The notes under the pieces were generated by a model. It did not search any database and was not told the DNA's origin. It was given only the letters and a program-made list of their open reading frames with translations. Below, piece after piece: positions 32,310 to 53,124 of a stretch of DNA of 64,000 bases. The stretch is from Mesostigma viride (Eukaryota > Streptophyta > Mesostigmatophyceae > Mesostigmatales > Mesostigmataceae), in contig RPFO01000645.1 in the NCBI GenBank assembly GCA_009746045.1, positions 999,728 to 1,063,727 on the forward strand. Reading direction: 5' to 3'. A program made the translations under genes and the position numbers. Position 1 is the stretch's first letter. Each line of letters opens with the position of its first letter.

Positions 32310-33425
32310 ATGGCGTCCACAACAACGCTTAAGTTCCCCGTTGCCATTGCCGCGACATCAACTGCCCGCCAGCCCGCGGCAAATTCGACCCCTGCTTTGA
32401 AAGCTACTTTTCTTGTCGGAAAGAGGTACGCAAGTCGACAACAACTATCGGTTGGGGGGATTCGACCCAGGAAATCGTGTTAGCGTTTTGGGGGGGGAAG
32501 TTGGCCCATGCCGAGACACGCCTCGTTTACTTACTATGCGACCGGGTACTTGATGAACTAATTCGTCGAGGACAGCCTGCCGTGTCGCGTTGGATATAGT
32601 AATTAGTTACCCGAGTTGGCGCTAATCTTGCTTCCCACTCATCATAATATTTCTTAGTGGTTCGTTTTGGGTGCCTGCACTACGTGACCATCCTAATTAT
32701 CGATTATAGTACGTCTGGGGCTTACAGCTGCCACGATTCCTGCCGGTGGTCTGGCTGATATATGCGGACACGCGGGACACCGGTCTGTACCCATTGTGGC
32801 TGCACAGTGTGCATATAGTGGGGTAGCAATGCCGTAGCAAGGACTCACGAAATTTTGGCGCGCTACTTTAACAGTTCCCCATTCCTGAAAATGTGGCTTG
32901 GCATCTACCTAACATCTGGGCTCGCTTGATATCGTGTTCCTTCATGAACTCTACCACCCGTCGTGCCACAGGCTAGCCACACAGAAGGTCTCCTTCCGCG
33001 CCCATGCGGCCGCCACCCACACGCTGCGCGTGGCCGCTGAGGTGTGCTGGAGCCTGGAGGCCGACAAGTACTGGTGCGACATGACCAAGCAGTGGTGCTC
33101 AGACTTCACATTACCGCTCGACGTCACCAGCCTCATCGACAAGAAGCGGCCCGGCCCTCACAAAACCGGGTCTATCACTGTCGGCGGCAAACGGACCGAC
33201 GTGGACCTGGCTATCTTCGTCAACACGATCGCGGGGCGCCACGCCGAGCTTGAGGAGGACGGTGACTCGGGCCGACTGTTCGTGCGCGACCTAGGCTCGC
33301 ACACAGGGACCCTGGTGAATGGCCACCGTATCGAGGGCAAGGTGGAGCTGCGCCCGGGCGACCATGTGAGCTTTGGGCCCGAGCCGGAGTTCACCGTGCT
33401 CCGCAACACAAAGGCGCACGCGTAA
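32310..33425 (+). CDS. FHA-domain protein with plastid-type transit peptide
   Basis: Two exons: 32310-32425 and 32972-33425. The donor AG|GTACGC and acceptor CCACAG|G join in frame (codon AGG split 2+1), giving 189 residues. Residues 1 to about 55 (MASTTTLKFPVAIAATSTA...) are rich in Ala, Ser, Thr and basic residues and lack acids, as in chloroplast transit peptides. Residues about 100-185 form an FHA fold: SITVGGKRTDVDL, NTIAGRHAEL, LFVRDLGSHTGTLVNG, RPGDHVSFG. FHA domains bind phosphothreonine peptides. The usual S-x-x-H reads A-G-R-H and the usual N-G-T reads T-G-T. Its architecture resembles small plastid FHA proteins of plants. Partner and pathway are unknown. Confidence 0.9.
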
Positions 33426-34275
33426 AGTATAACCGATGGTGAAGCCCCTGCCGTTTTGCCTTCCCGGTCTGCATGTGCTCCGAAGGGGGTGCCCTCAGCC
33501 AATTGTACTTGGAAGAGATCTCTATGTGTATTTTTTTAGGGCCTGATGGCGCCGTTCCCTGTTCGGAAGGACGTGCTTGATGGACCACCATCACTGGTAT
33601 CAGGAGGGTGCCATCAGTTGTGCCTTGGCTGAAGCAGGCCTGGGCTTTGAAAATGATTGGGAGGCTCCACTCATTGGGTGTGACCAGTCTGGCATGATGG
33701 ATGCAAACGTAAAGCGGTTCCGGTGCCATCAGAGATTGACTGAGGCGATGTTGCGATGCGGCAAATCGGCACCCTGGTGGCAGAGCTGAAAGTGGTCTTG
33801 TGTACGTAGTGGAGTACGTTTAGATGTGTGAATTAAGAACTCGTGTATAAAGACTTGTACAGATTTCGTTATTACCTCATTTTGGCAGGGGGGGAGTGGC
33901 ACAAAAATGTGTATACTGTACGTTGCCTCTGTCCTTGGTTGCCAGCTGTGGTTGTCATGCCATGTGTTTATAGGGACATGGAGTACCCTATATTTAGGAC
34001 AACCATCTTGTACATGCTGGGTGCTGACAATGTTATATAGAGGATCTTGTTTTTATGATTGCTCAGTATTTAATTAAAGATTATATTTTCACAGCCAGGA
34101 AAAAGTCCAATAGAAGAAATTTATTCATGTACCCAGGATGAACCCCATGGGTTGAAGAAACATTATCCACAATGCTCTGCATGCATGCATGAGATCGTGG
34201 TGCATTAATTAAATAATTAGCTAATTAAATGAGTATTACTCTTGACACTTTTAATTAAAATTGTTATTATTATTT
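33426..34275. other. 3' flank of the FHA gene; no other gene recognised
   Basis: The 3' UTR of the FHA gene presumably lies here, but no clear polyadenylation signal was found. A frame at 33577-33789 has no recognisable domain. The end is AT-rich with ATTAATTAAAT motifs that may be a LINE tail. Confidence 0.4.
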
Positions 34276-34277
34276 TA

Positions 34278-34322
34278 CTTTCTTTTCTTTTCTTTTCTTT
34301 TCTTTTCTTTTCTTTTCTTTTT
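34278..34322 (+). repeat. (CTTTT)n microsatellite
   Basis: About nine TTTTC units form a pyrimidine tract next to TTAATTAATAAG, close to the 3' side of the minus-strand ORF1 copy. Confidence 0.85.
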
Positions 34323-34737
34323 TCATTGATTAATTAATAAGCACGTGACTGCGTCACGTGGGTGCCAATACAGAGTAAAGGAACCTTCAACCCTATATAC
34401 ACAGCGAGAAGGAGGGAGGGCGCCCTAGCTTCTCTCACTGCCGCAGGTGGGCAGGCCACAGAGCGCTCTCTCCACGGCATGGCATGCCGGGGCGCAACAC
34501 TGTGGGTGCAATACAACCAGTGCAATACCATAGGTAGGCTGACGCATAGCTTATGCTACAAATGTGAGGTGGGCTCAAGACGCCGGCTAATTAAGGCGCA
34601 AGCTGATGGCCACAAGGTGCCAGAGCTAATTGAAGGTACTATAACGCTGTGCGCTAATATCATTTCAAGTGCTGGAATGCCTGAGCTATCCCATAATCGA
34701 TTGCCCCCATCTAGACAACTAGCTGGAGTGCTCTATC

Positions 34738-35695
34738 CCGGGGAAGCCGGCCCGGGGGGGCTTCCACAGTTTCTTGTTGACATAGAGGTCCCCGCCCCGC
34801 CAGTACACTTGGGGCTTCTCGGGGTTGGTCTTGTGGCGGATGTAGTCGGGCCACTGATCGCGGCGTTGCTGCTGCTGGGCTGGCGTCAGGTCGTCGTCAA
34901 GCGACCAGGAGGTGTCCACCAGCTTCTTGCGGCGAGAGAGGAACCGAACTCGGGCTGTGATGTCGCTGAAGGTGAGGACCACTGGAGGGGGCCCAGCCTT
35001 GGCCCGTGGATGGGGCAGGCGGTAGGCGCCCTGCAGTAGTATCGCACCTGGCAGCTGCATGCACGCCAAGAGCCGGTTTCTTCAGCTCATCGAGAAGAGA
35101 GCTAGTCTGGGGTCTCCTCCGGTGGCATGTCGAAGCGCCTGAGGATGACCCGGCAGCGGCGACGGTCGCGGTCAGCGGCCTCGCGGCGCGTGTCTTCCAG
35201 CTCCTGGAGCTTGGTGGTGATGGCGGTCGTGGTAGAGGATGCCTGGCTCTTGAGCAGGTCCGCCCAGGAGGCGCGAGTCGAGGGGTCATCGCTAGCCCTA
35301 CCAGCAGGTTGGGCGGCGATGGTGGCCGTTCGCTCGGCGATCTCGGGGACCTGCGTGGCAAGGCCGTCTACTTTGGCAGCAACTGCCTCAAGTTTCACGG
35401 TGCCTTGGCCGACTCGGCCTTCCACCTGGCGGCGGTGGTCACAGTGGCTGTGGCCTCGGAAACTTTGGTGGCAATGTGCTCTTGCGTAGCAGTAAACTGA
35501 GGCTGGAGCTTAAGGGCGACTCTGGCTTCAATGTTGTTGACCTTGGCCGAGAGAGTGTTGAGTGGGCCGTCAGGCGCATTCAGGGCGGCGAGCTGCTCAG
35601 CCATCGGCGCCAGCTGCTCCGCCACTGCAGCTCGGATGGAGTCCGTGCTGGGGCAGGTGCTGCTCTGCGGGGACTGCTGCAGCTGCTGTGGCTTT
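34738..35695 (-). pseudogene. LINE ORF1-type protein, minus copy, frame-disrupted
   Basis: On the minus strand, three frames in sequence give a helical part (MAEQLAPMAEQLAALNAP, STTTAITTKLQELEDTRRE) and then DRDRRRCRVILRRFDMPPEE. The conserved C-terminal domain follows: PPVVLTFSDITARVRFLSRR, LDDDLTPAQQQQRRDQWPDY, YWRGGDLYVNKK. This is the clearest C-terminal domain of the ORF1 family here. It lies head to head with the plus copy at 35.76 kb. Confidence 0.65.
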
Positions 35696-35759
35696 CATTG
35701 ATACTTCTTATAATCTTTTTCTTTTAACACCGAAAGTTCTCTGCGTGCCCATTTCTCGC

Positions 35760-36530
35760 CCAGGCGGTGAAAAACATCAATTGCCGCCCTGCCAGCACCT
35801 GCTGGCCCTGCCGACGATGCTCCTCCCACCCAGACCTGGCGGACATGCTGAAGCACCACACCACCTCCACCACCTCCGCCGTCGCAGCACAGCTCAAGCA
35901 GCAGACGCTCGATCTCCGCGAGGAGGCCGAGCTCGACAAGCACAGCCTTAACGTACGTCATCGTCAAGAACTTCGACCTGGTTCAAGGTGAGAACTCCGT
36001 GAAGCTTGCACAGGCTTTTGAGAAAGAAGTTCTTGGCCGCATGGGCCTCATTGGTGAGATCAAGCTGGAGGCCCACAGCCTTCCCCGCTCGCGGGGTAAG
36101 GCGGGAGCGCCTCCGCTGCTGCTCATCTTTGAGAAGGTTCCCGGCGGCGTACAAGATTTCGTTCCTAGCTCAGACGCCGCAAGCGCTTGAGAGGATTCGC
36201 TACACCTTGGAGGGCCTGGCGCAGCAACAACGGCGACGGGAGCTATGGCCGACCTACCTCCAGCTCCGACAGACCGCGACGGGGAAGCCAGTACCGGCTT
36301 CCCCGTCACCCCTACACGTGTACTGGAAGGGGGCGGCGCCATCTACGTCGGCCACAAGCCCGGCCTGACAAGCAACCCCCGCTGCCCCAGCACCCTCAGC
36401 CACCCCAGCTTAGGGGACTAAAGCAGAGTAGTTTAGAATAGTAAGGCCGGTAGACAACGTGGCCTTGTACATGTACGCCTATTATGGGCCCCATACCAGC
36501 TGATTAAATTAAATTAAATTAAATTATAAC
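35760..36530 (+). pseudogene. LINE ORF1-type protein, plus copy, with 3' UTR and tail
   Basis: The sequence parallels the 18.7-19.3 kb copy: LREEAELDKHSLN, then after shifts KFLAAWASLVRSS, QQQRRRELWPTYLQLRQ and VYWKGAAP. The stop is followed by a short UTR and the tail (TTAAA)n at 36505-36528. Several frameshifts make it non-functional, and no ORF2 follows. Confidence 0.6.
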
Positions 36531-36780
36531 ATGACTCCGTTGGGAGATCATGTAGCACATATTCCCGTGGATGGATGGAGGGGGGGGCAAAGCCGCGAAA
36601 CCGAACTAATCTAACTCTAAGCTAATCTAATCTAGAAAACCCTACTTATTCTACTCAGCAAAGCGCCCCTTCCGCTTGGGGGGAGGGGGCTTGCCCACAG
36701 GGTCGGGCGTATGAGCCTGGACAATGGTCTTCCACCTCCTCTTGTCCTGCATAGCAGTCCAAGCAATATTTAGCCCTGTA
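36515..36780 (-). mobile_element. LINE 3' end, minus strand
   Basis: The hairpin ACTCCGTTGGGAG is followed (reverse sense) by the UTR and the coding end with AAGCGGAAGGGGCGCTTTGC. It is the same subfamily as 28.67 kb. Its (TTTAA)n tail abuts the tail of the plus element at 36.5 kb, so the two elements lie tail to tail. Confidence 0.6.
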
Positions 36781-36955
36781 CATGTGTGCCCATGCAAGTG
36801 CCCTGGTGCACCTAGAGCAAGGGTCCTTTACATCCCCACCCTTGCAGGAAGTAGCTTAGGATGTATGATAGGCCATATGCCCCCTCTCAAGGGCTATGTG
36901 CTACATATACTCCCAACGGAGTTATGTTACAATTCAATTCAATTCAATGTGTGCC
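36781..36955 (+). mobile_element. LINE 3' end with (AATTC)n tail
   Basis: It matches 19.61-19.77 kb closely, including GGTCCTTTACATCCCCACCC, the hairpin CTCCCAACGGAG and the AATTC tail. It is severely 5'-truncated. Confidence 0.65.
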
Positions 36956-37560
36956 TATGATGATCCCCACACCACATGATGGCTAGCACTATTTAGTCAT
37001 GCAGGCTCGAGCTACCATGGTCCGGATTCTCCCGATTTCAGGCCTGCGCTGGTTGTCTCCTTGATGCTGTGCCCGTGCAGAGAGTTGCTCTCTGCTGAAA
37101 TGCCATGCACGCTAGCCACTGCCTAGCCATAATTTAATGCGATTTCACCCCATTAATTGATTAATTAGGAACAGAACTCCGTTGGGAGTATCTGTAGCAC
37201 ATAGCCCTGGAGAAGGGGCATATGGCCTATAACACATTCCAAGCTACTTCCTGCAAGGGTGGGAATGTAAACAACACTTGCTCTAGGTGCACTAGGGCAC
37301 CTGCACCACCCAGAGTCTCGGGCAACTCCCAGCTAAGGGGAGCCAGTGCCAGGCCTTTATCCACCCCATGCCAGGCCTTTACTTAGGTATGATACATCAT
37401 GGTGGTGCAGGTGCACCTTGTGCACCCAGAGTAGGTGGCGGTTTGCATCCCCCCACCTGCAGGTTGTAGCTCAGAATGTATTAGAAACCATATGCCCCCT
37501 CTCAGGCCTATGTGTTACATAAGCTCCCAACGGAGTTATGTTCTTAATTAATTAATTAAT
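36956..37560 (-). mobile_element. Patchwork of LINE 3' ends and a fragment of the ATCAAGGAGACAACC element
   Basis: A minus-strand piece of the dispersed element is at about 37013-37076. A minus-strand LINE 3' end starts with ATTAATTG and AACTCCGTTGGGAG at about 37155-37310. A plus-strand 3' end finishes at 37526-37560 (CTCCCAACGGAG then TTAATTAA). No intact frame. Confidence 0.55.
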
Positions 37561-37744
37561 GCCCATGCGCATGACACGCAAGTACTTACTTACTGGCTGG
37601 GAGTGTGTAGTGGTGAGCACCATTGCTGCGATCGCTCTCCCACCATTGCCGAGGAAACACCCGCAAATATTTGAAAACATCAATAGATAGTTCGGCATTG
37701 TGATGCAAGTGCCCTTCGTAAACCTACCTATCAACCCGAATAAA

Positions 37745-37749
37745 TTACA
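37745..37749 (-). promoter_or_regulatory. Possible TGTAA polyadenylation signal
   Basis: The minus strand reads CAGTGTAATTT about 265 bases past the stop of the coiled-coil gene. TGTAA is the usual signal in chlorophyte algae. This is a single short word, so support is weak. Confidence 0.25.
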
Positions 37750-38013
37750 CTGATGTTTGTTCTAGATGTTATTAGTGCTTGGTAATCCTGGTCATAAAGC
37801 CAACTTCAAAAAACTATGTTGCAGCCCTTACTGGCAACAAACACCGAAGTGATCACGTGGGGAATGCTATCACGTTGTATATCACACCATAGACAAATAA
37901 GAAGCCAATACAGGATCAACAGCAAACCACGCCAGGGAGTCCTTAGCTAACAGCATCCTGCTCAGGCAGCCAGAATGCCAGATGCCATTATTGCCTCCAA
38001 CCAGCTAGCGTCG

Positions 38014-47935
<9,922 letters not shown>

Positions 47936-48822
47936 TCTTCCTGGCTATTAAAACAAAGTGAAAAAATGTGGCACCTAATATCGTAGTATATGTTTGGCTT
48001 TTGGGCCCTATGGGCCAATAAATTAATTAAAACAAAGTCCAGACTCAAGAGCAGAATGCCACAGGGCTGCCAACCCCGGGACTAGGGATAGCGGGACCAC
48101 GCCTACAGGTCAAGCCAGCGTCGGTCATTTCTTGCTTTCACGGTTTCATTGGTAGAGCATTGCATATTACCGACTTTTGACTATCTTCCCCTCAACGTCA
48201 AATCATGATGAAAAGTCGGGCTAGTTAAAAGTAAAATATTCCTCGCTGTAAAAATCGCTCTGCCGGACCAGGCCGGAGCATAGGGTGGGCGCTAATAGTT
48301 ATACGCAGCAACGGGCTTCCTGTTTCTCCATCCCATCAACCTGACATGAACCTTCAAGAACGGAACGCCCGATACGTGGTTGCTCTTGAGTTTGATCAAC
48401 AGAATGAGCCCTAGCTGGCAAGTTTTCAAGCCCCTCATTTTTCTGGCCGTACCTAAGATATTAGTAGCTCTCGATAATGGTGTTGCACAACCCAGCGCTG
48501 TGTTTTGCAAGCTGGACAGGGGGCGCACGTTAGAAAAAGTTGAATTTCTATTTCTGCCAGCGTGGACTCCCGAGTCCGGGTATGGCGCAGAGAACTACGT
48601 AACGTAATTGGGCCGTGAATTGACCACCCGCCACTCACGACACACAGGCCAAAACACCCACTGTCAGAATTTTCTGCCGGAGTTAAACAGCACATCGCTT
48701 GTTGACGCCAGCCTTTCCTCTACCTTATTTTGTTCAGTGGCATCGTGACCTGGGAAAGAAGCTAGTAATAGACCTGACTGGCTGTTGCCGGCTGACATGT
48801 AAAATCTTAGGGGTAGGGGAAA
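47936..48822. promoter_or_regulatory. Intergenic region between two divergent genes
   Basis: The ATG codons of the minus-strand NT-C2 gene (47935) and plus-strand COA5 (48823) face away from each other across 887 bp. No other gene is supported. It presumably holds both promoters. No TATA box is recognised. Confidence 0.5.
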
Positions 48823-51512
48823 ATGTCGAAATCGTGCACCCAGCTCATGGATGATTTCGTGAAGTGCCTGGCGGAAAGCGACTGCATGAAGGTAGGGATA
48901 AAAGTGCACGACGCACAGCTTGTTTTCTGCACTGCCTCGTTTTGCGTGATTGCTGGCCGGTGTCTCACGTTAGGTTTTGTGTGCATGTCTTGTCGCCATG
49001 CACACGCAGATAGAGCACAAGACTTTTAAGGACTGCGCCAAATCCGCCGACGAGTGCTCGACATTGCGGCAGTCATATTTTGCGTGCAAGAGAGGGCAGG
49101 TGCGTCAGCGTGCCTAGCGTCATGAAAATCTGACGGCCTTGCTATGTTGCGCCTTATATGTTATACGCTCGTGTGACAACGGAAGGCTGTGCAAGCCCTC
49201 GTTTAAGTTGCTCTAATGTTGAATTTGGAACGTGGTACACGCCCGCCCTCCCGCCCTCCCGCCCGCCCGCCCGCCCGCCGGCCCGCCGGCCCGCACGCAC
49301 GCAAGCACGTCCGCACACACGCCCGCCCGCCCGCCCGCCCGCACGCACACACGCACACACGCACGCCGGCTCGCACGCACGCACGCACGCACGCACCCCC
49401 CCCCCCCAAGCACCCCCCACCCCCCAAACACCCCCACCCCCGCCCCCTGCCCCCCTGGCCCCCGCCCCCCGCCCCCCGCCCCCGCCCCCGCCCCCCGACC
49501 CCCGACCCCCGACCCCCGACCCCCGACCCCCGACCCCCGACCCCCGACCCCCGACAGGAGGGGGGACATCCCCCCCTTAAATCGTACATGAGCGTACTCC
49601 AGAGTTTGGCCTACCGCGCCGCCCGGCGCCAGCCAAAGTGAAAAGTGCTGGAGTGCACTCAGTCTGTCAAAAAGCTGCGCCGGACCGACTTGGGAGTGTG
49701 CTACGTGCTACGTGGCTTGTACGACACGTGGCACTTTTTGTAGAATCTCTTAGTAGAAGCTCTTAGTAAGCGACAGTATTAGCATATTCTCCAAGTAGAA
49801 GAATGACGTCAAGCCGGCGGAAATTCGATGCCTATTGCCTGACGCCAGGTCCGGTGTCAGAATCAACAACAACAACCTGACGCCTGCCTGAAAGTCGATA
49901 CGTCTTCCTAGAATCAACCAATACTTGGTAAGTTCTCAGCGTAAGTTGTAAGTACAGCAGGGCCGAAGCGGACACCTGCACTTTAAAATCAAACGCCTGA
50001 CCGAGCTAGACCAGAGCGCACTAGCGCACTCCTTTCCTAAAACCAGGCGCCGGACCGCCAAAAGGAGTTAGCTCCACAAAATTTTTCTTCGCGCCGCCCT
50101 AAAATTTTCGACTGGAGTACACTCCGTCGCAAAAATTCTGCCGCCGGACACATTTTTGGAGTCCGCTCCACGTTTGGAGGTGCCGCGCCGGACACACGAG
50201 TGAGTGTGCTGTTTTGGCTGATGTCCCCCCTCCTCCCCCGACCCCCGACCCCCGACCCCTGACCCCTGACCCCCGACCCCCGACCCCCGACCCCCGACCC
50301 CCGACCCCCGACCCCCGACCCCCGACCCCCGACCCCCGACCCCCGACCCCCGACCCCCGACAGGAGGGGGGACATCCCCCCCTTAAATCGTACATGAGCG
50401 TACTCCAGAGTTTGGCCTACCGCGCCGCCCGGCGCCAGCCAAAGTGAAAAGTGCTGGAGTGCACTCAGTCTGTCAAAAAGCTGCGCCGGACCGACTTGGG
50501 AGTGTGCTACGTGCTACGTGGCTTGTACGACACGTGGCACTTTTTGTAGAATCTCTTAGTAGAAGCTCTTAGTAAGCGACAGTATTAGCATATTCTCCAA
50601 GTAGAAGAATGACGTCAAGCCGGCGGAAATTCGATGCCTATTGCCTGATGCCAGGTCCGGTGTCAGAATCAACAACAACAACCTGACGCCTGCCTGAAAG
50701 TCGATACGTCTTCCTAGAATCAACCAATACTTGGTAAGTTCTCAGCGTAAGTTGTAAGTACAGCAGGGCCGAAGCGGACACCTGCACTTTAAAATCAAAC
50801 GCCTGACCGAGCTAGACCAGAGCGCACTAGCGCACTCCTTTCCTAAAACCAGGCGCCGGACCGCCAAAAGGAGTTAGCTCCACAAAATTTTTCTTCGCGC
50901 CGCCCTAAAATTTTCGACTGGAGTACACTCCGTCGCAAAAATTCTGCCGCCGGACACATTTTTGGAGTCCGCTCCACGTTTGGAGGTGCCGCGCCAGACA
51001 CACGAGTGAGTGTGCTGTTTTGGCTGATGTCCCCCCTCCTCCCCCGACCCCCGACCCCCGACCCCTGACCCCCGACCCCCGACCCCCGCCCCCCGACCCC
51101 CGACCCCCGACCCCCGACCCCCGACCCCCGACCCCCGACCCCCCCCCCCCGCCGCCCCCCGACTCCCGACCCCCGACCCCCGACCCCCGACCCCATCCCC
51201 CATCCCCCACCCATCCACCCATCCACCCACCCATCCACCCACCCCACACCCCTCTGTCCCAAGTTAGCTCTGCCCCCTGTTGATGTGTACGGGAATTGTT
51301 TTCAGCATGATGTCAGGCAGGCATGAGTGTTCATTTTGAAAGTACACATGTCGGTCAATTTTGTGACCTTCTCTTTGGGGGGGCAGGTTGCCCTTTAGTG
51401 GGTTTGCCATTTAGTGACCTACTCTCATAATCTGTGGTTATTTTCTCTTGCTCTTTTCTCCACTTCTATGCAGGTTGATATGCGTACCCGTATGCGGGGC
51501 AATAGAGACTGA
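48823..51512 (+). CDS. COA5: Cytochrome c oxidase assembly factor COA5/PET191
   Basis: Three exons are spliced in phase 0: 48823-48891, 49010-49099 and 51474-51512, giving 65 residues. Splice sites are AAG|GTAGGG...CGCAG, CAG|GTGCGT...TATGCAG. The protein has the twin CX9C pattern (Cys5/Cys15 and Cys39/Cys49) plus Cys21 and Cys32. It also has the family hallmark YFACKRGQVDMR-R-RGN. COA5/PET191 is a small intermembrane-space protein needed to assemble complex IV. The length matches the family (60-75). The end GNRD replaces the usual GNKGY, a small deviation. The second intron is about 2.4 kb and repeat-filled. Confidence 0.93.
49240..49490 (+). repeat. C-rich low-complexity tract in COA5 intron 2
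   Basis: CCCG, GCAC, CACGCACA and poly-C stretches merge into the heptanucleotide array that follows. It is entirely intronic. Pro- and Gly-rich frames here are artefacts. Confidence 0.85.
49491..49555 (+). repeat. (CCCCCGA)n heptanucleotide array, first block
   Basis: About nine CCCCCGA units lie directly left of the first 679-bp element. Further blocks lie at 50235-50361 (between the two elements) and 51041-51190 (after the second; with CCCCCGC variants and then CATCC-type units). Confidence 0.9.
49556..50234. mobile_element. 679-bp element with 15-bp inverted ends, copy 1
   Basis: It begins AGGAGGGGGGACATC and ends with the exact reverse complement GATGTCCCCCCTCCT. It is embedded in CCCCCGA repeats, so a target duplication cannot be told from the array. 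The interior is unique, has no long frame, and contains repeated words (CTTAGTAGAAGCTCTTAGTA). It is probably a non-autonomous DNA element. Confidence 0.7.
50362..51040. mobile_element. 679-bp element with inverted ends, copy 2
   Basis: It lies exactly 806 bp after copy 1, is of equal length and nearly identical. The differences I see are GACGCC versus GATGCC and GCGCCGG versus GCGCCAG. It is separated from copy 1 by the CCCCCGA block. Segmental tandem duplication of element plus array explains this better than two insertions. Confidence 0.7.
51041..51200 (+). repeat. (CCCCCGA)n block 3 and CATCC-type units
   Basis: Heptamer units with C-run variation and a poly-C/GCC patch grade into CCCCATCC and CCACCCATC units up to about 51240. 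The COA5 intron then becomes ordinary sequence up to the acceptor at 51473. Confidence 0.85.
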
Positions 51513-52070
51513 ATGCAAATGCCCGCCATCCCACATGCCGACAAGTTGACACAGCTGGTGGTGCACGCATACTGCTGCGCCTCAATACCATTGACGCGTG
51601 TGACCGCCTGTAGCTGTCCCGCAGGCGTGCCTGTTCTGGGTCAGGTCGCCTGTTAAAGGCTGGTCTTGGCTAGGATGGATGCTAGGATTAGGTCTAGACA
51701 GTAGCTCCATGCCATATCCCTTGTACCCAGGACAGGGGGTAAGGATGCGTGGATACCGTAGGTGCTGTTGGAATGGAAAGCGTGATGTTAACCTGTTGGC
51801 CGCTCCAGCCTACGGAACATTACATGAAAATAGTTGAATACTGCAGGGGTTATCTCCTTAGAGCTCTTTAGTGACAGCTCTGTCACTAAAGATACCTGCA
51901 GGGTATCTCAGCATGTTAGTTCGAGGGGGGTGGAGTTAACTGCATATAGGAACGCTGCCTATATTTTTTCACTGCCTACCCTCTTTTCACCTTACACTTT
52001 TTCATTGGAGTGAGCCGGGCACGAGGCTTTAGACCGCCATGCGTCCAGGCATAGTTGTCTCACTTCATGC
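51513..52070. other. 3' flank of COA5; nothing else recognised
   Basis: This stretch presumably contains the COA5 3' UTR. A perfect short dyad, TTTAGTGACAG and CTGTCACTAAA, lies at about 51868-51892 and could form a hairpin. No coding frame. Confidence 0.4.
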
Positions 52071-52076
52071 ACAAGG

Positions 52077-52590
52077 CTACACATTTCCATCACCATTCAT
52101 ATTCATCATCCTGAACGACTCAAACACGCGGACAAGATAACGGCAGTCTCGAGCTACCATGGTCCGGATTCTCCCGATTTCTGGCCTGCACGGGTCGTCT
52201 CCTTGATAGAAAAAGACGCTATTTATGAGATATTTTGCCCAAGACAAACCACTTATCCAAACGACCTGCCCATACGTTCCTGCAAAGTTCCCTATCTGAA
52301 AAATCAAGGAGACAACCAGCGCAGGCCAGAAATCGGGAGAATCCGGACCATGGTAGCTCGAGCCTGTCGTTATCTTGTCCGCGTTTTCGAGTCGTTCAGG
52401 ATGATGAATATGAAGGGAGATGGAAATGTGTAGCCTTGTGCATTGAAATTTTGGCTGGCTTACGTGTAGAGCGACTAGATGACCTAGACAGTGGGGCCGG
52501 AAACAGCTTGCTTGATCAGCTGAGCTAGGGCGTGTGTTTCGACCCTAACTGGCCGGGAGTGTCTCGTGGTGAGCACCATTGCTGCGATCG
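52077..52590. mobile_element. Inverted pair of the ATCAAGGAGACAACC element
   Basis: A minus copy (52077-52206) and a plus copy (52304-52590) face each other across about 100 bp. They share GCTACCATGGTCCGGATTCT and GTCGTTCAGGATGATGAATA. The arms of about 125 bp could form a large hairpin. Confidence 0.55.
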
Positions 52591-52599
52591 CTCTCCCAC

Positions 52600-52800
52600 C
52601 ATTTACGAGTGAAATGCCCGCACATTAACCCATTATAATTCCAAATTCCAAAGTCCGATTGCTGCTGTGGCATGCCTCTGGCATGAAGGAGAAAAGGGGT
52701 CTCTGCCCATTCTTCCTCACACACACAGGGATTAAAAGCACTCTGGTGCTCCATGACTCCCCAATTACGGGTCGAGCACGAGTTTAATTTATTAATTAAA
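52600..52800 (+). mobile_element. LINE 3' end with diverged hairpin and AT tail
   Basis: It resembles 30.12-30.30 kb: GCTGTGGCATGCC, AGGAGAA..GGGGTCTCTGCCC, ACACACACAGGGAT, then GGTGCTCC...GAGCACGAG and TTTAATTTATTAATT. 5'-truncated. Confidence 0.55.
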
Positions 52801-53115
52801 TTCCACAGAGTGGGGGGAACACACAACCCCAAAGTTTGAGCTCATTCTGACAAGCGTATCTCAAGTTATTGATTTTCCTGTGATGCCACCTGGGTAGACG
52901 CTAAAGGAAAATTGAGCTACATAGTGCTGAGCCAAAATGACATACATGTTTTGCCACCCTAGACACCCAAAAACATGCCCACTTTGATCACGGAGCATGT
53001 GAGGACCGGATGCCCGGTGCGTCATATAGGCCCCATGCACCCCGCCATCGGCACAGCCAACCTTGTGAGTCTATACCCTTAACAACAAGGCTGGTATGAC
53101 GACACGCCTGAGCAG
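52801..53115. other. No recognised feature
   Basis: Moderately AT-rich sequence between LINE fragments with no supported gene or repeat. Confidence 0.4.
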
Positions 53116-53124
53116 CATATATGT

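Noticed and set aside
49158-49641. Pro/His/Arg-rich and Gly-rich frames in 49.2-51.3 kb
   Set aside because: They arise from C-rich and CCCCCGA repeats within COA5 intron 2.
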